64,000 bases of DNA from an uncultured Kineothrix sp. (GTDB lineage: Bacteria; Bacillota; Clostridia; Lachnospirales; Lachnospiraceae): the NCBI GenBank assembly GCA_910588855.1, contig CAJUSR010000006.1, positions 11,581-75,580 on the forward strand. The letters are read 5' to 3'. The stretch's first letter is position 1, and every line of letters starts with the position of its first letter. Of this stretch, positions 33,460 through 41,928 are shown one piece after another. Made by a program: the position numbers and the translations under genes. The notes beneath the pieces are model-generated. The model worked only from the letters and a program-made list of their open reading frames with translations, was not told where the DNA came from and did no database searches.

Positions 33460-34281
33460 TTACCTAAAAAGTATAAAATATGCCAGAACAACAATACCCA
33501 ATATAATACGATACCATCCAAATATCCTAAAATCATGTTTCTTAATGTATCCCATTAAAAACCGAATCACCACAATGGAAACAATAAAAGCTACTGCCAT
33601 CCCTACCAAAAGAATCGACCATTCCCCTGCACTGAATGTCAGACCGGCCTTCAGCAGTTTCAGCAAACTTGCCCCGAACATAACCGGGATAGCCAAAAAG
33701 AAAGTAAACTCCGCCGCTACCGTCCTTGAAATGCCAAGCAGCAACGCACCTATAATCGTCGCCCCTGAACGCGATGTACCCGGGAAAATTGCGGCAATCA
33801 ACTGCCAAATCCCTATGACAAACGCCATTTTATAGGTGATGTCTGACAATTCCACCACTCTGGGCTTCACCCTCTTATTCCTGGTTTCCACCACCAGGAA
33901 TAATACACCGAATACAATCAACGCCACTGCCACACAAACATAATTGTAAAATAACCCGCTGAATATATCGTCAAAAGGCATCCCAATCACAACCGCCGGG
34001 ATACAGGCTACCGCTATTTTAAACCAAAGGGTAAAAATATCCTTCTTTATTACCGGCTTTTTCTTGAAGTCAAACGGGAAAATTTTATTCCAAAATAAAA
34101 CAACTACCGCCAATATAGACCCAAACTGTATTACCACAAGAAAGGCATCCCAAAACTCAGGGGTTACATTTAAAGCCACAAACTCATTTACCAAAATCAT
34201 ATGCCCTGTACTGCTGATAGGCAGCCACTCCGTTATCCCCTGCACGATACCAAACAATACCGCTTTTAAAATATCTATCAT
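33460..34281 (-). CDS. uppP: Undecaprenyl-diphosphatase (BacA/UppP)
   Basis: A 273-residue membrane enzyme that recycles undecaprenyl diphosphate to the monophosphate carrier for peptidoglycan synthesis; overproduction confers bacitracin resistance. Both signature motifs are intact: GITEWLPISSTGHM near residue 17 and PGTSRSGATI near 165. About eight TM helices are predicted. The start at 34281 follows GGAG by 6 bases. Confidence 0.96.
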   Translation of the reverse strand: MIDILKAVLFGIVQGITEWLPISSTGHMILVNEFVALNVTPEFWDAFLVVIQFGSILAVVVLFWNKIFPFDFKKKPVIKKDIFTLWFKIAVACIPAVVIGMPFDDIFSGLFYNYVCVAVALIVFGVLFLVVETRNKRVKPRVVELSDITYKMAFVIGIWQLIAAIFPGTSRSGATIIGALLLGISRTVAAEFTFFLAIPVMFGASLLKLLKAGLTFSAGEWSILLVGMAVAFIVSIVVIRFLMGYIKKHDFRIFGWYRIILGIVVLAYFILFR

Positions 34282-34426
34282 TTTCCACTCCATTTCTGCG
34301 CGTTTCTTAGCGCATTACAAGTTTGCGGATGCACCGCAGATGCAAACCTGAAATTGCCCTACCCTGCATTTATCTTAAGCAGCCGCCATCCTCCCTTTCA
34401 GCCCTGCCCTATTATATGCTTTACCA

Positions 34427-35272
34427 TCAGGATAAATACTCCAAAAGCTCCACATAGCATTCTTCCGCATCCCGGTAGCCTTCTTCATATAAAGCATCCA
34501 GCTTATTTCTGTCTTTCTCCACCCTTCCCACTTCGCTCTTCCTCTTGGGCCGGATGATAAAAGCTTTCCCTTCCTTCTCCATCTCGTCCAGATAATCCAA
34601 AGTATGGTTGTATTGTTTATCCCTCTCTTTCATCCGCTCATATACTTTTGGATATTTAGCATAACGCACTTTCAGGATTGCCAGATTGGATTCCGGTTTT
34701 CTGGTAAAACCGATTTCTTTCGTCATGATAACTACATTTTTTTCATTTCCATCCGCAATGGAACGGGCTATCGGGATTGAGTCCGCTATCCCCCCATCCA
34801 AATAATATTCACCCCCCATTTTCACTTTCCGCGAAACCAACGGCATGGAGCTGGATGCCCGGACAGCCTGGATATCCTCATGCATATCTTTCAATTGGAT
34901 ATATTCCGCTTCCCCTGTCCTTATATTCGTCACAACCGCATAAGCCTTTCCTTCATACTTTCCAAAGGTTTCAAAATCATAGGGGTCTAAATAATTAGGA
35001 ATCAAATCATAACACATATCCACCCCAAATAAATCCCCTGTGGTAAGCAGGCTGAATGCGCCGCAATATTTTTTATTATCCAGGTAATTCACCGCCACCC
35101 TGTATGCCCGTTTTTTCTGCTTAGACAAAAAACTGCACAAATGGCATGCCCCTGCAGAAACCCCATAGCATGAAGAAAATTCGATATCTTTGTCCAGAAA
35201 AAACTCCAAAACCCCGGCAGTATATATCCCTTTCATACCGCCGCCTTCCAAAACAAGCCCTGCCTGATACAT
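34427..35272 (-). CDS. Patatin-like phospholipase family protein
   Basis: A 281-residue patatin/RssA-like hydrolase. The oxyanion motif GGGMKG is near residue 10, the nucleophile elbow GVSAG near 38, and the partner Asp is in YLDGGIADSIP near 160, so the Ser-Asp dyad is complete. No signal peptide, so it is probably cytoplasmic and acts on membrane lipids. I chose the ATG at 35272, 6 bases after AAGGAAGG, which starts just after the aminotransferase stop; the two are probably co-transcribed. Confidence 0.88.
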   Translation of the reverse strand: MYQAGLVLEGGGMKGIYTAGVLEFFLDKDIEFSSCYGVSAGACHLCSFLSKQKKRAYRVAVNYLDNKKYCGAFSLLTTGDLFGVDMCYDLIPNYLDPYDFETFGKYEGKAYAVVTNIRTGEAEYIQLKDMHEDIQAVRASSSMPLVSRKVKMGGEYYLDGGIADSIPIARSIADGNEKNVVIMTKEIGFTRKPESNLAILKVRYAKYPKVYERMKERDKQYNHTLDYLDEMEKEGKAFIIRPKRKSEVGRVEKDRNKLDALYEEGYRDAEECYVELLEYLS

Positions 35273-35274
35273 AT

Positions 35275-36477
35275 TCACCCTTCCTTTCCACTGCCATATT
35301 CTGCTTCCACGAACCGCCTGAGTGCCGGAATAGACCTTTCTACTTTCTCCGTATCAATGCAATATGCCATCCTGAAATACCCCGGGCATCCAAAAGTATC
35401 GCCCGGCACAAGGATTAAGTCATATTTCTTCGCCTTTTCGCAGAAAACCTTGGCATCTTCCTCTAACGCTTTCGGGAAAATATAAAATGTTCCGCCCGGC
35501 TTCACACAAGTAAATCCCAGCTTTACCAACTCTTCATATAATATATTCATATTTTTCTCATATACGGAAAGATCCGATGTTTCATCCACCGCCTCCGCCG
35601 CCGCCAACTGTATAATCGAAGAAGGGCAGTTATGTCCAATCCCTCTTGAAATCTGCCCGCACATATTTACAATCGTCTCCGCATCCTTACATGCCGGGTT
35701 CACCGCGATATACCCAATCCTTTCCCCCGGCACGGACAGCGATTTGGAATAGGAATAGCAGCTTATGGTATTTTCATACATCTTCGACACATAAACTTCT
35801 TCCACTCCCTCAAAGAGAATCTCCCTATAAGGCTCATCGGAAATCAAATAAATCTCATGCCCGTATTCCTGCCCTTTCTGCCGCATGATATCGGCCAGTT
35901 TCTCCAATGTTTCTCTCTTATATACAACTCCCGATGGGTTATTCGGTGTATTTATCAGTACCGCCATGACCTTATCCGTCAGCATTTCCCGGAAACGGTC
36001 AAAATTCACCTGAAAACTTTCCGTGTCCGCCGGAACAACCTTAAGCCTTGCCCCGCTTAAATTAATATACGGATTATATTCCGGGAAAAAGGGCGCAAAC
36101 GTAAGGACTTCATCCCCTTCTACCGTCACCGTCCGGACTGCATGGGCAATTGCGCCCGCCGCCCCGGACGTCATAAAAATATGCTTCTGGCTGTAGTCCA
36201 TCCCAAACCTTCTGTTTAAAGATGCCGCTATCTTTTCTTTTACCGGAATGATTCCAAGGCTTGGGCTGTACCCATGAACTTCCAAAGAATCCGCCTCCGT
36301 CAGCAACTTTATCATCGCCTTTTTAAATGTCTCCGGCGCAGGCACGGAAGGGTTCCCCAAGCTATAATCGAATACATTTTCATAACCTATTTCCTTCCCT
36401 CTCGCCGTAGCATACTCGGAAAGCTCCCTGATTACCGACTTCCCATTCAGCATGTCTTTATATTGCATCGCAATCAT
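35275..36477 (-). CDS. PLP-dependent aminotransferase, class I/II
   Basis: A 400-residue fold-type I enzyme. NTPNNPSG (about 170) binds the cofactor region, SDEPYRE follows, and the PLP lysine is in SYSKSLSVPGERIGY (about 245). It resembles aspartate/aromatic or alanine aminotransferase-like proteins; the substrate is not evident. SLGNPSVPAP near the start is typical of this clostridial group. GGAGG stands 11 bases before the ATG. It is followed directly by the patatin gene. Confidence 0.88.
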   Translation of the reverse strand: MIAMQYKDMLNGKSVIRELSEYATARGKEIGYENVFDYSLGNPSVPAPETFKKAMIKLLTEADSLEVHGYSPSLGIIPVKEKIAASLNRRFGMDYSQKHIFMTSGAAGAIAHAVRTVTVEGDEVLTFAPFFPEYNPYINLSGARLKVVPADTESFQVNFDRFREMLTDKVMAVLINTPNNPSGVVYKRETLEKLADIMRQKGQEYGHEIYLISDEPYREILFEGVEEVYVSKMYENTISCYSYSKSLSVPGERIGYIAVNPACKDAETIVNMCGQISRGIGHNCPSSIIQLAAAEAVDETSDLSVYEKNMNILYEELVKLGFTCVKPGGTFYIFPKALEEDAKVFCEKAKKYDLILVPGDTFGCPGYFRMAYCIDTEKVERSIPALRRFVEAEYGSGKEG

Positions 36478-36565
36478 CGTCTATTCTACCTCCATTTGCC
36501 GCATCTTCTTTTAAATCCAACGAGTACATTCTATCACAACGCAGTTCATTATGGAATACGGAATC

Positions 36566-36604
36566 TAAAAGCGGAAGCCATCCATCGATTGCTTCCGCCT
36601 TTTT
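36566..36604. terminator. Terminator after the PTS operon
   Basis: GCGGAAGC / GCTTCCGC is a perfect 8-bp stem with a 12-base loop. On the minus strand it is followed by TTTT and on the plus strand by a longer T-run. It lies 35 bases past the IIB stop codon. Confidence 0.7.
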
Positions 36605-36639
36605 CTACCATATTATTCTATTGGTTATTGACCTATTAC

Positions 36640-36939
36640 TTATTTCCCGCATAATTCATGTGCCAGCTTCATTACATTTTCCGCATTTCCAATTGCATAA
36701 TCTAATGAAGGCACTGCTGCCATAGGTATTTGGATTTCTTTTTTCATATCGTCCATACGATAGCTCGCCTGAGGCGCCACCAGCACACAATCCCAGCCTT
36801 CCTGCCATCTCTCCTGCGCTTCGCCGGTCCCTACCGCAACGATTTCCAGTTCTTCCCCATGAGAAGCTGCCCATGTCTGCATCTTTTTCATCAAGATACT
36901 GCTGGACAAGCCTCCAGCACAGCATAATAATACTCTCAT
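36640..36939 (-). CDS. PTS lactose/cellobiose-type IIB component
   Basis: A 99-residue IIB protein. It opens MRVLLCCAGGLSSSILM, the Cys-loop that accepts phosphate from IIA (Cys6 or Cys7), followed by the usual alpha/beta fold (CVLVAPQASYRM). It passes phosphate to the sugar bound by IIC. It is the last gene of the operon, separated from IIA and IIC by two glucosidase genes, which is unusual but functional in trans. Confidence 0.92.
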   Translation of the reverse strand: MRVLLCCAGGLSSSILMKKMQTWAASHGEELEIVAVGTGEAQERWQEGWDCVLVAPQASYRMDDMKKEIQIPMAAVPSLDYAIGNAENVMKLAHELCGK

Positions 36940-37009
36940 ACCATTTTTCTCCTTTCTCTCACTGCCCCAACCTGAAGCATTGCCCTTTCCTGCACCGCCT
37001 TATCCGGCA

Positions 37010-38479
37010 TCAATCTAAGTCTTCCCCATTGGAAGCTATGACCTTTTTATACCAATAAAAAGAATCCTTCCGGTAGCGTGCCAATGTTCCATTCCCTTCA
37101 TTGTCTTTATCCACATAAATAAAACCATAACGTTTTTTCATTTCGCCGGTGGATGCGGACACCAAATCAATGCAGCCCCAAGGCGTATAACCGCGTAAGT
37201 CAACTCCGTCTTCCAACGCCTGTGCCATAGCCTTTACATGGGCCTTCGTGTATTCAATCCGGTAATCGTCATGGATGGAACCATCTTCCTCCAAAATATC
37301 AATAGCCCCCAAACCATTTTCCACCACCATAATTGGAACCTGATAACGGCCGTAATACTCATTCAAAGAATATCTCAGACCATCGGGGTCCAGGCTCCAC
37401 CCCCATTCGCTATAAGCCAGATAAGGATTTTTAGGGCCCATATTTAAATTGCCCCCCGCCGTTTCCGTCACTTCATGGGTGGTACAGCAACTGGTACAAT
37501 AATAAGAATAGGTAATCATATCCACCGTACCATTTTTCAAATCTTCCTTATCCTGTTTTGTAATATCCAATTTCACATCATACTTTTTCCATATTCTTTC
37601 TGCGAAGTATGGGTATTCCCCACGTACCATAACGTCCCCGGTATAGTAAATATTTTCCTGCAGCCTGTTCTGTGTCGCTGCCATATCCTTAGGGTCGCAA
37701 GTCAATGGGTAAGTGCTTGGCCCTCCGGCAATCATACAGCCCATCACATAATCCGGGTCGATTTCGTGGGCACGTTTTACCGCCCTTGCGCTTGCCACAA
37801 ACTGGTGATGCAATAACAGGAAATCTTCTTTTACTTTTTCGGCAGGATAGCCGGATAGAATATCCTTCATCATGATTACGCTGTTAATTTCATTAAAAGT
37901 CAGCCAATACTTCACCAGCCCCTTATACTCTTTAAAAATTATTTCCGTATAACGGTCAAATAATCCTATCAGTTCCCGGTTTTTCCAACCGCCCAGATTT
38001 TCTTCCAAATAAAGAGGCACATCATAATGCTGAATAGTTACTAACGGTTCAATGCCATATTTTTTCAACTCCAAAAATACATTGCGGTAAAAGTCCAGCC
38101 CCTCCTGATTCGGCTCCTCCTCAATCCCTTTGGGGAAAATCCTGGTCCAGGCAATCGACATACGGAACACTTTAAAACCCATTTCTGCAAACAGCGCAAT
38201 ATCTTCTTTATACCGATGATAAAAATCAATCGCTTCATGATACGGATAATAATATCCTTCTACCACTGCTTTCCGCGCGCCTGCCGGAATATCGTATTCG
38301 GAAACCGCCTTCCCCGCATGGCCGTCCGCATCCACATAGGTGATATAGCGCGGTTCTGTAAGGGAACCGGCTGTCTTTACATCCGAATCTGCCAGCCCTT
38401 TTCCCCCTTCGTTCCATCCCCCTTCACATTGGTTCGCTGCCGTAGCCCCGCCCCATAAAAAATTTTTTGGAAATCCCAT
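37010..38479 (-). CDS. 6-phospho-beta-glucosidase, GH1 (first of the 3' pair)
   Basis: A 489-residue GH1 enzyme that hydrolyses the phosphorylated disaccharide brought in by the PTS. Acid/base Glu is in LTFNEIN (about 180) and the nucleophile Glu in VVENGLGAID (about 390). The N-terminus FLWGGATAANQCEG and the phosphate-binding C-terminal loop typical of BglA-type enzymes are present. I chose the start at 38479 because AGGAG lies directly upstream within GGAGGAGCCAGGAG. It shares its architecture and C-terminal motif (RKDSFYWYKKVIASNGE) with the next gene, a probable duplication. Confidence 0.93.
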   Translation of the reverse strand: MGFPKNFLWGGATAANQCEGGWNEGGKGLADSDVKTAGSLTEPRYITYVDADGHAGKAVSEYDIPAGARKAVVEGYYYPYHEAIDFYHRYKEDIALFAEMGFKVFRMSIAWTRIFPKGIEEEPNQEGLDFYRNVFLELKKYGIEPLVTIQHYDVPLYLEENLGGWKNRELIGLFDRYTEIIFKEYKGLVKYWLTFNEINSVIMMKDILSGYPAEKVKEDFLLLHHQFVASARAVKRAHEIDPDYVMGCMIAGGPSTYPLTCDPKDMAATQNRLQENIYYTGDVMVRGEYPYFAERIWKKYDVKLDITKQDKEDLKNGTVDMITYSYYCTSCCTTHEVTETAGGNLNMGPKNPYLAYSEWGWSLDPDGLRYSLNEYYGRYQVPIMVVENGLGAIDILEEDGSIHDDYRIEYTKAHVKAMAQALEDGVDLRGYTPWGCIDLVSASTGEMKKRYGFIYVDKDNEGNGTLARYRKDSFYWYKKVIASNGEDLD

Positions 38480-38513
38480 CTTCTCCTGGCTCCTCCTTTC
38501 TATCAATCAATGC

Positions 38514-39947
38514 CTAATCCAACTCTTTGCCGTTGCTGGCTATTACCTTCTTATACCAATAGAAACTATCCTTACGGTAACGCTTCATCTCTGCATCTTT
38601 TGCTTTTTCATCATCTTCATCCCTGTCTACATACACAAAGCCGTAACGTTTTGTAATCCCCTCTCTGGTAGATACCAAGTCAATCGCGCTCCAAGGGCAA
38701 TAACCAATCAGCATGGCGCCTTCGTCAATCCCTATAGACATCTGCCGGATTGTTTCCCGTAAATGCTCAATCCGGTAAGAATCATGCACGGTACCGTCAG
38801 CTTCCAAAGTATCCGGACGCCCATAGCCATTCTCCGTAATAATTAACGGTAAATGGTATCTGTCAGTAAGCCTCCTGGCTGTCACCCGGATACAGTAAGG
38901 GTCAAATCGATGACCATCTTCCCCTTGCGGAAATTTTGCATTGCTGATTGACTTAGCGACGCCCGGTTTTTCTGCCAGCTTCTGCAAATAGCTCATTTTC
39001 CGGTTATCACCGCCTTCAAAATCGCTTAAGTCCAGTTCATAATAATCGCAATATTCTACCGTATCATTTCCATAACAGTTAAACCCAATAAAATCAGGAT
39101 GACAAGTACGCATACATTCAAAGTCCCCTTCCTGCGCCTCAATATGAATCCCATTTTTTTCAAAATAATTATTCATGCTGGCAGGATAACGGCCAAATAC
39201 CAACGCATCCAAATAAAAGTTATTGCGCAAATCATCATTATTCAAAGCCGCCAGATAATTTTCCGGATTGCTGTCCGCCGGATAAGCCGTTGTAATATTG
39301 GGGGCCGGCCCTATCATCGCATCGGGGCAAAGCTCATGGCAAAGGTGGATAGCTTTTGCCTGGGCTACCAACTGATTATGGGCCTGATTATACAAATCAT
39401 TCATGTCCTGCAGCTTCATTGTGCCACCTACCATGTCTACAGCCCCATAATAAATCAACATATTCTGTTCATTGTAAGTGAGCCAATATTTCACATCATC
39501 CCGGAAGTTTTCAAATAAGATTCTACAGTAATTTACGTAAGCCTCCCCCATCCGGCGGTTATTCCAACTGCCGTACTTCTGCTGCAGCGCCAAAGGCAAA
39601 TCAAAATGGAAAATAGTAACTAACGGTTCAATACCATATTTATGGCATTCACGGAATACATCTTTGTAAAAATCTAATCCTGCCTGATTTATTTCGCCTT
39701 CACCTTCCGGCAGTATTCTGGCCCAGGAAATAGACAGACGGAACATCTTAAATCCCATTTCTCCCATAAGGGCAATATCTTCTTTATAATGGTGATAAAA
39801 GTCCGATGCATAATGGAAAGAACAGCAGCCCGGATTTAAAGGCTTTACATCCCATATCGTCATCCCCTTTCCATCACAATCATATCCCCCTTCGCACTGT
39901 GCGCTAGACGTACTGGCGCCCCAAAAAAAATCTTTCGGAAAAGACAT
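38514..39947 (-). CDS. 6-phospho-beta-glucosidase, GH1 (second of the pair)
   Basis: A 477-residue GH1 enzyme. The acid/base is in LTYNEQN (about 165) and the nucleophile in ITENGYGRPD (about 370). It starts MSFPKDFFWGASTSSAQCEG, with AAAGGAG 5 bases upstream of the ATG at 39947. The C-terminal motif YRKDSFYWYKKVIASNGKEL is almost the same as in the neighbouring GH1, while the rest differs clearly, so the two may serve different phospho-beta-glucosides (cellobiose, gentiobiose or aryl-glucosides). Confidence 0.93.
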   Translation of the reverse strand: MSFPKDFFWGASTSSAQCEGGYDCDGKGMTIWDVKPLNPGCCSFHYASDFYHHYKEDIALMGEMGFKMFRLSISWARILPEGEGEINQAGLDFYKDVFRECHKYGIEPLVTIFHFDLPLALQQKYGSWNNRRMGEAYVNYCRILFENFRDDVKYWLTYNEQNMLIYYGAVDMVGGTMKLQDMNDLYNQAHNQLVAQAKAIHLCHELCPDAMIGPAPNITTAYPADSNPENYLAALNNDDLRNNFYLDALVFGRYPASMNNYFEKNGIHIEAQEGDFECMRTCHPDFIGFNCYGNDTVEYCDYYELDLSDFEGGDNRKMSYLQKLAEKPGVAKSISNAKFPQGEDGHRFDPYCIRVTARRLTDRYHLPLIITENGYGRPDTLEADGTVHDSYRIEHLRETIRQMSIGIDEGAMLIGYCPWSAIDLVSTREGITKRYGFVYVDRDEDDEKAKDAEMKRYRKDSFYWYKKVIASNGKELD

Positions 39948-39983
39948 AACAATCTCCTTTCTCATGAAACTCATGAAACAAAA

Positions 39984-41297
39984 TTATTCAGCAACCGGGC
40001 TATCCTCTTCCATTTCCTGTGCCAGACACTGCTTTTCATATACTTTAAAGAAAGGAAAGTATACCAAATAGCAGACCGGGAACATAAGGAAAGCAAATAC
40101 GCAGTTCCTCCAATCCAGGGAATTCATAAATGTAGAAAACACCACCGGCAAAGTTGTCATAATCAACACCTGGGGATATGCCATCAAACCAAATGTATAC
40201 GCCACCAGCATCAATACAGCTACTACAACCGGGCACAAAATGTAGGGAATCAGCATAAGGGAATTGTACATAATCGGATACCCAAAAATAACCGGCTCAT
40301 TAATATTAAAAATACCGGGAACCAGAGCCGCTTTCGATACTGTGCTGATTCTCTTGGATTTGCTTCTTAGCCCCATGACGCACAAAGGCAATGTATTGCC
40401 GGTACCTCCCATAATACTCAAAGCGCCGAACAGGAAGAGCGGAGACCACTGCAAAGGCTGGCCGGCCGCTGCCAAAGAAGAGTTTGTCATATACGCTGTT
40501 ACATACGGAATCATAATTGCATTAAAAATAACGCCTGTGCCGTGAATCCCAAAGAACCAAAAGAGCTGGCATAAAATAATAATAATAAACATCCCCGGCG
40601 TAGAGGTCAAATATCCAATCGGCACGGAAAGCACCTTTGTGATAAGCGATGCCAACGTAAAAGAACCCTGGCTCACACTTGCAATAAGGATGGAAAGGCC
40701 ATACCATACCAAAATATTAATACCTGTAGGGATGATTGCATTGAAAGAATTAGCAATCCCTTCCGGCACTACATCGGGAAGCTTAATCATCCACTTATGC
40801 CGGATTGCAAACTCGGAAATCCCCACAGAGCATAACCCTATAATCAAAGCCACAAACATGCCGCCGGTACCCAAAGAACCCAAATTCAGTGCATCAAAGA
40901 AATTTTCTCCCCCGTCAGCGCTGGCAGACACAACCGGGGACATAACCAGGATATAGCAGACAATAGCCGTAAAACCCGCCTGCATTGCATTCCTCTTTTT
41001 TCTTTTGGCATAGTTATACGCCATAGAAAAACACATAAAAAAACCTAACAGCCCCATTGTCAGTTTATAAGGCATATAAAACGCGATGTAAGACGGGCTT
41101 GCCGGGTTCCACTTAAAAATCAGTTCACCCAAAGCACATATTACCTGGATAACGGCTCCTATCATTATGAGCCCCATCGTTGCCCCCATGCCGCCCGAAA
41201 TTGTGGCGAAAATTTCATTTGTTGTCAATTTCTGGCTTATTTCCTGTAATTTTTTCATAAAATTGCTTTCCGCCAGACGTTCAATTGCATTACCCAT
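39984..41297 (-). CDS. PTS lactose/cellobiose-type IIC permease
   Basis: A 437-residue membrane component with about ten TM segments that translocates and helps phosphorylate the sugar. The family segments GGMGATMGLIMIGAVIQV, FGIHGTGVIFNAIM and FNINEPVIFGYPIM (the conserved NEP..FG sugar-binding motif) are present. The ATG at 41297 follows GGAGG by 8 bases. It sits between IIA and the GH1 genes. Confidence 0.94.
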   Translation of the reverse strand: MGNAIERLAESNFMKKLQEISQKLTTNEIFATISGGMGATMGLIMIGAVIQVICALGELIFKWNPASPSYIAFYMPYKLTMGLLGFFMCFSMAYNYAKRKKRNAMQAGFTAIVCYILVMSPVVSASADGGENFFDALNLGSLGTGGMFVALIIGLCSVGISEFAIRHKWMIKLPDVVPEGIANSFNAIIPTGINILVWYGLSILIASVSQGSFTLASLITKVLSVPIGYLTSTPGMFIIIILCQLFWFFGIHGTGVIFNAIMIPYVTAYMTNSSLAAAGQPLQWSPLFLFGALSIMGGTGNTLPLCVMGLRSKSKRISTVSKAALVPGIFNINEPVIFGYPIMYNSLMLIPYILCPVVVAVLMLVAYTFGLMAYPQVLIMTTLPVVFSTFMNSLDWRNCVFAFLMFPVCYLVYFPFFKVYEKQCLAQEMEEDSPVAE

Positions 41298-41332
41298 TTC
41301 CAAAACCTCCTTTTTTCATTTGCTCCATTTGC

Positions 41333-41653
41333 TCACTGCTTATCCGCTTTTGTCTCATGTAGATAAATCAGCTCTTTAATCAATTCCTGTGCCAACATAC
41401 TCGTCATCAAGTGATCCTGGGAATGTACCAGCAAAATATTTACTTCCGGCCCATCCCCGTTCGCTTCGGCAGTCAGCATACTTGTCTGCACATGATGCGC
41501 TTCCAGAGCCTTCGCTTCGGATTCAGCCAAAAGTTTTTTCGCTTCCTCAAATTTCCCTTCCCTGGCTGCGTTTAACGCCTGAAATGCCAACGTCCTGGCA
41601 TCACCCGAATGCACAATCAACATCATAGCAATATCTTCCGTACTCATTGCCAT
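41333..41653 (-). CDS. PTS lactose/cellobiose-type IIA component
   Basis: A 106-residue helical IIA protein that receives phosphate from HPr. The active-site segment is LLVHSQDHLMTS with the predicted phospho-His77. SGDARTLAFQALNAAREGKF matches the N-terminal helices of the LacF/CelC trimer. It is the first gene of the operon, with GGAGG 7 bases before the ATG and a near-consensus promoter about 50 bases further up. Confidence 0.94.
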   Translation of the reverse strand: MAMSTEDIAMMLIVHSGDARTLAFQALNAAREGKFEEAKKLLAESEAKALEAHHVQTSMLTAEANGDGPEVNILLVHSQDHLMTSMLAQELIKELIYLHETKADKQ

Positions 41654-41706
41654 AAACCTTACCTCCTTCCGGCACGGGCATTGCCCGTTTTCTGTCCCTA
41701 AAACGG

Positions 41707-41735
41707 ACTATACAGATTTTGCAAAACTCTGTCAA
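41707..41735 (-). promoter_or_regulatory. Sigma-A promoter of the PTS-glucosidase operon
   Basis: A perfect TTGACA, a 17-base spacer and TATAGT on the minus strand. No -24/-12 (TGGCAC..TTGCA) element of the sigma-54 type is visible here, although the linked regulator belongs to a family usually tied to sigma-54. Confidence 0.85.
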
Positions 41736-41794
41736 ACACTCCTCTTCTCTGTTTTTCATTCTGATATAAACATTTCCTTTTGTTTTTGAACACT

Positions 41795-41840
41795 AAAAAA
41801 ACGGCAACGCCTTCCGCTTTGGAATATTTGCCGTTTTTTC
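41795..41840. terminator. Terminator between regulator gene and PTS operon
   Basis: ACGGCAA / TTGCCGT stem with a 20-base loop, flanked by A6 and T6, so usable in both directions. It ends the regulator transcript about 90 bases past its stop codon. Confidence 0.85.
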
Positions 41841-41928
41841 ACATTTTCATCCGTTATTTGTTTATACACTAGAAAAAAATGAAATGAATATTATTTTTTC
41901 ATTATACACTATATTTTTCTTATCTTTT

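Noticed and set aside
41654..41928. Sigma-54 (-24/-12) promoter for the PTS operon
   Set aside because: No TGGCAC-N5-TTGCA-like sequence found on the operon strand; a near-perfect sigma-A promoter is present instead.
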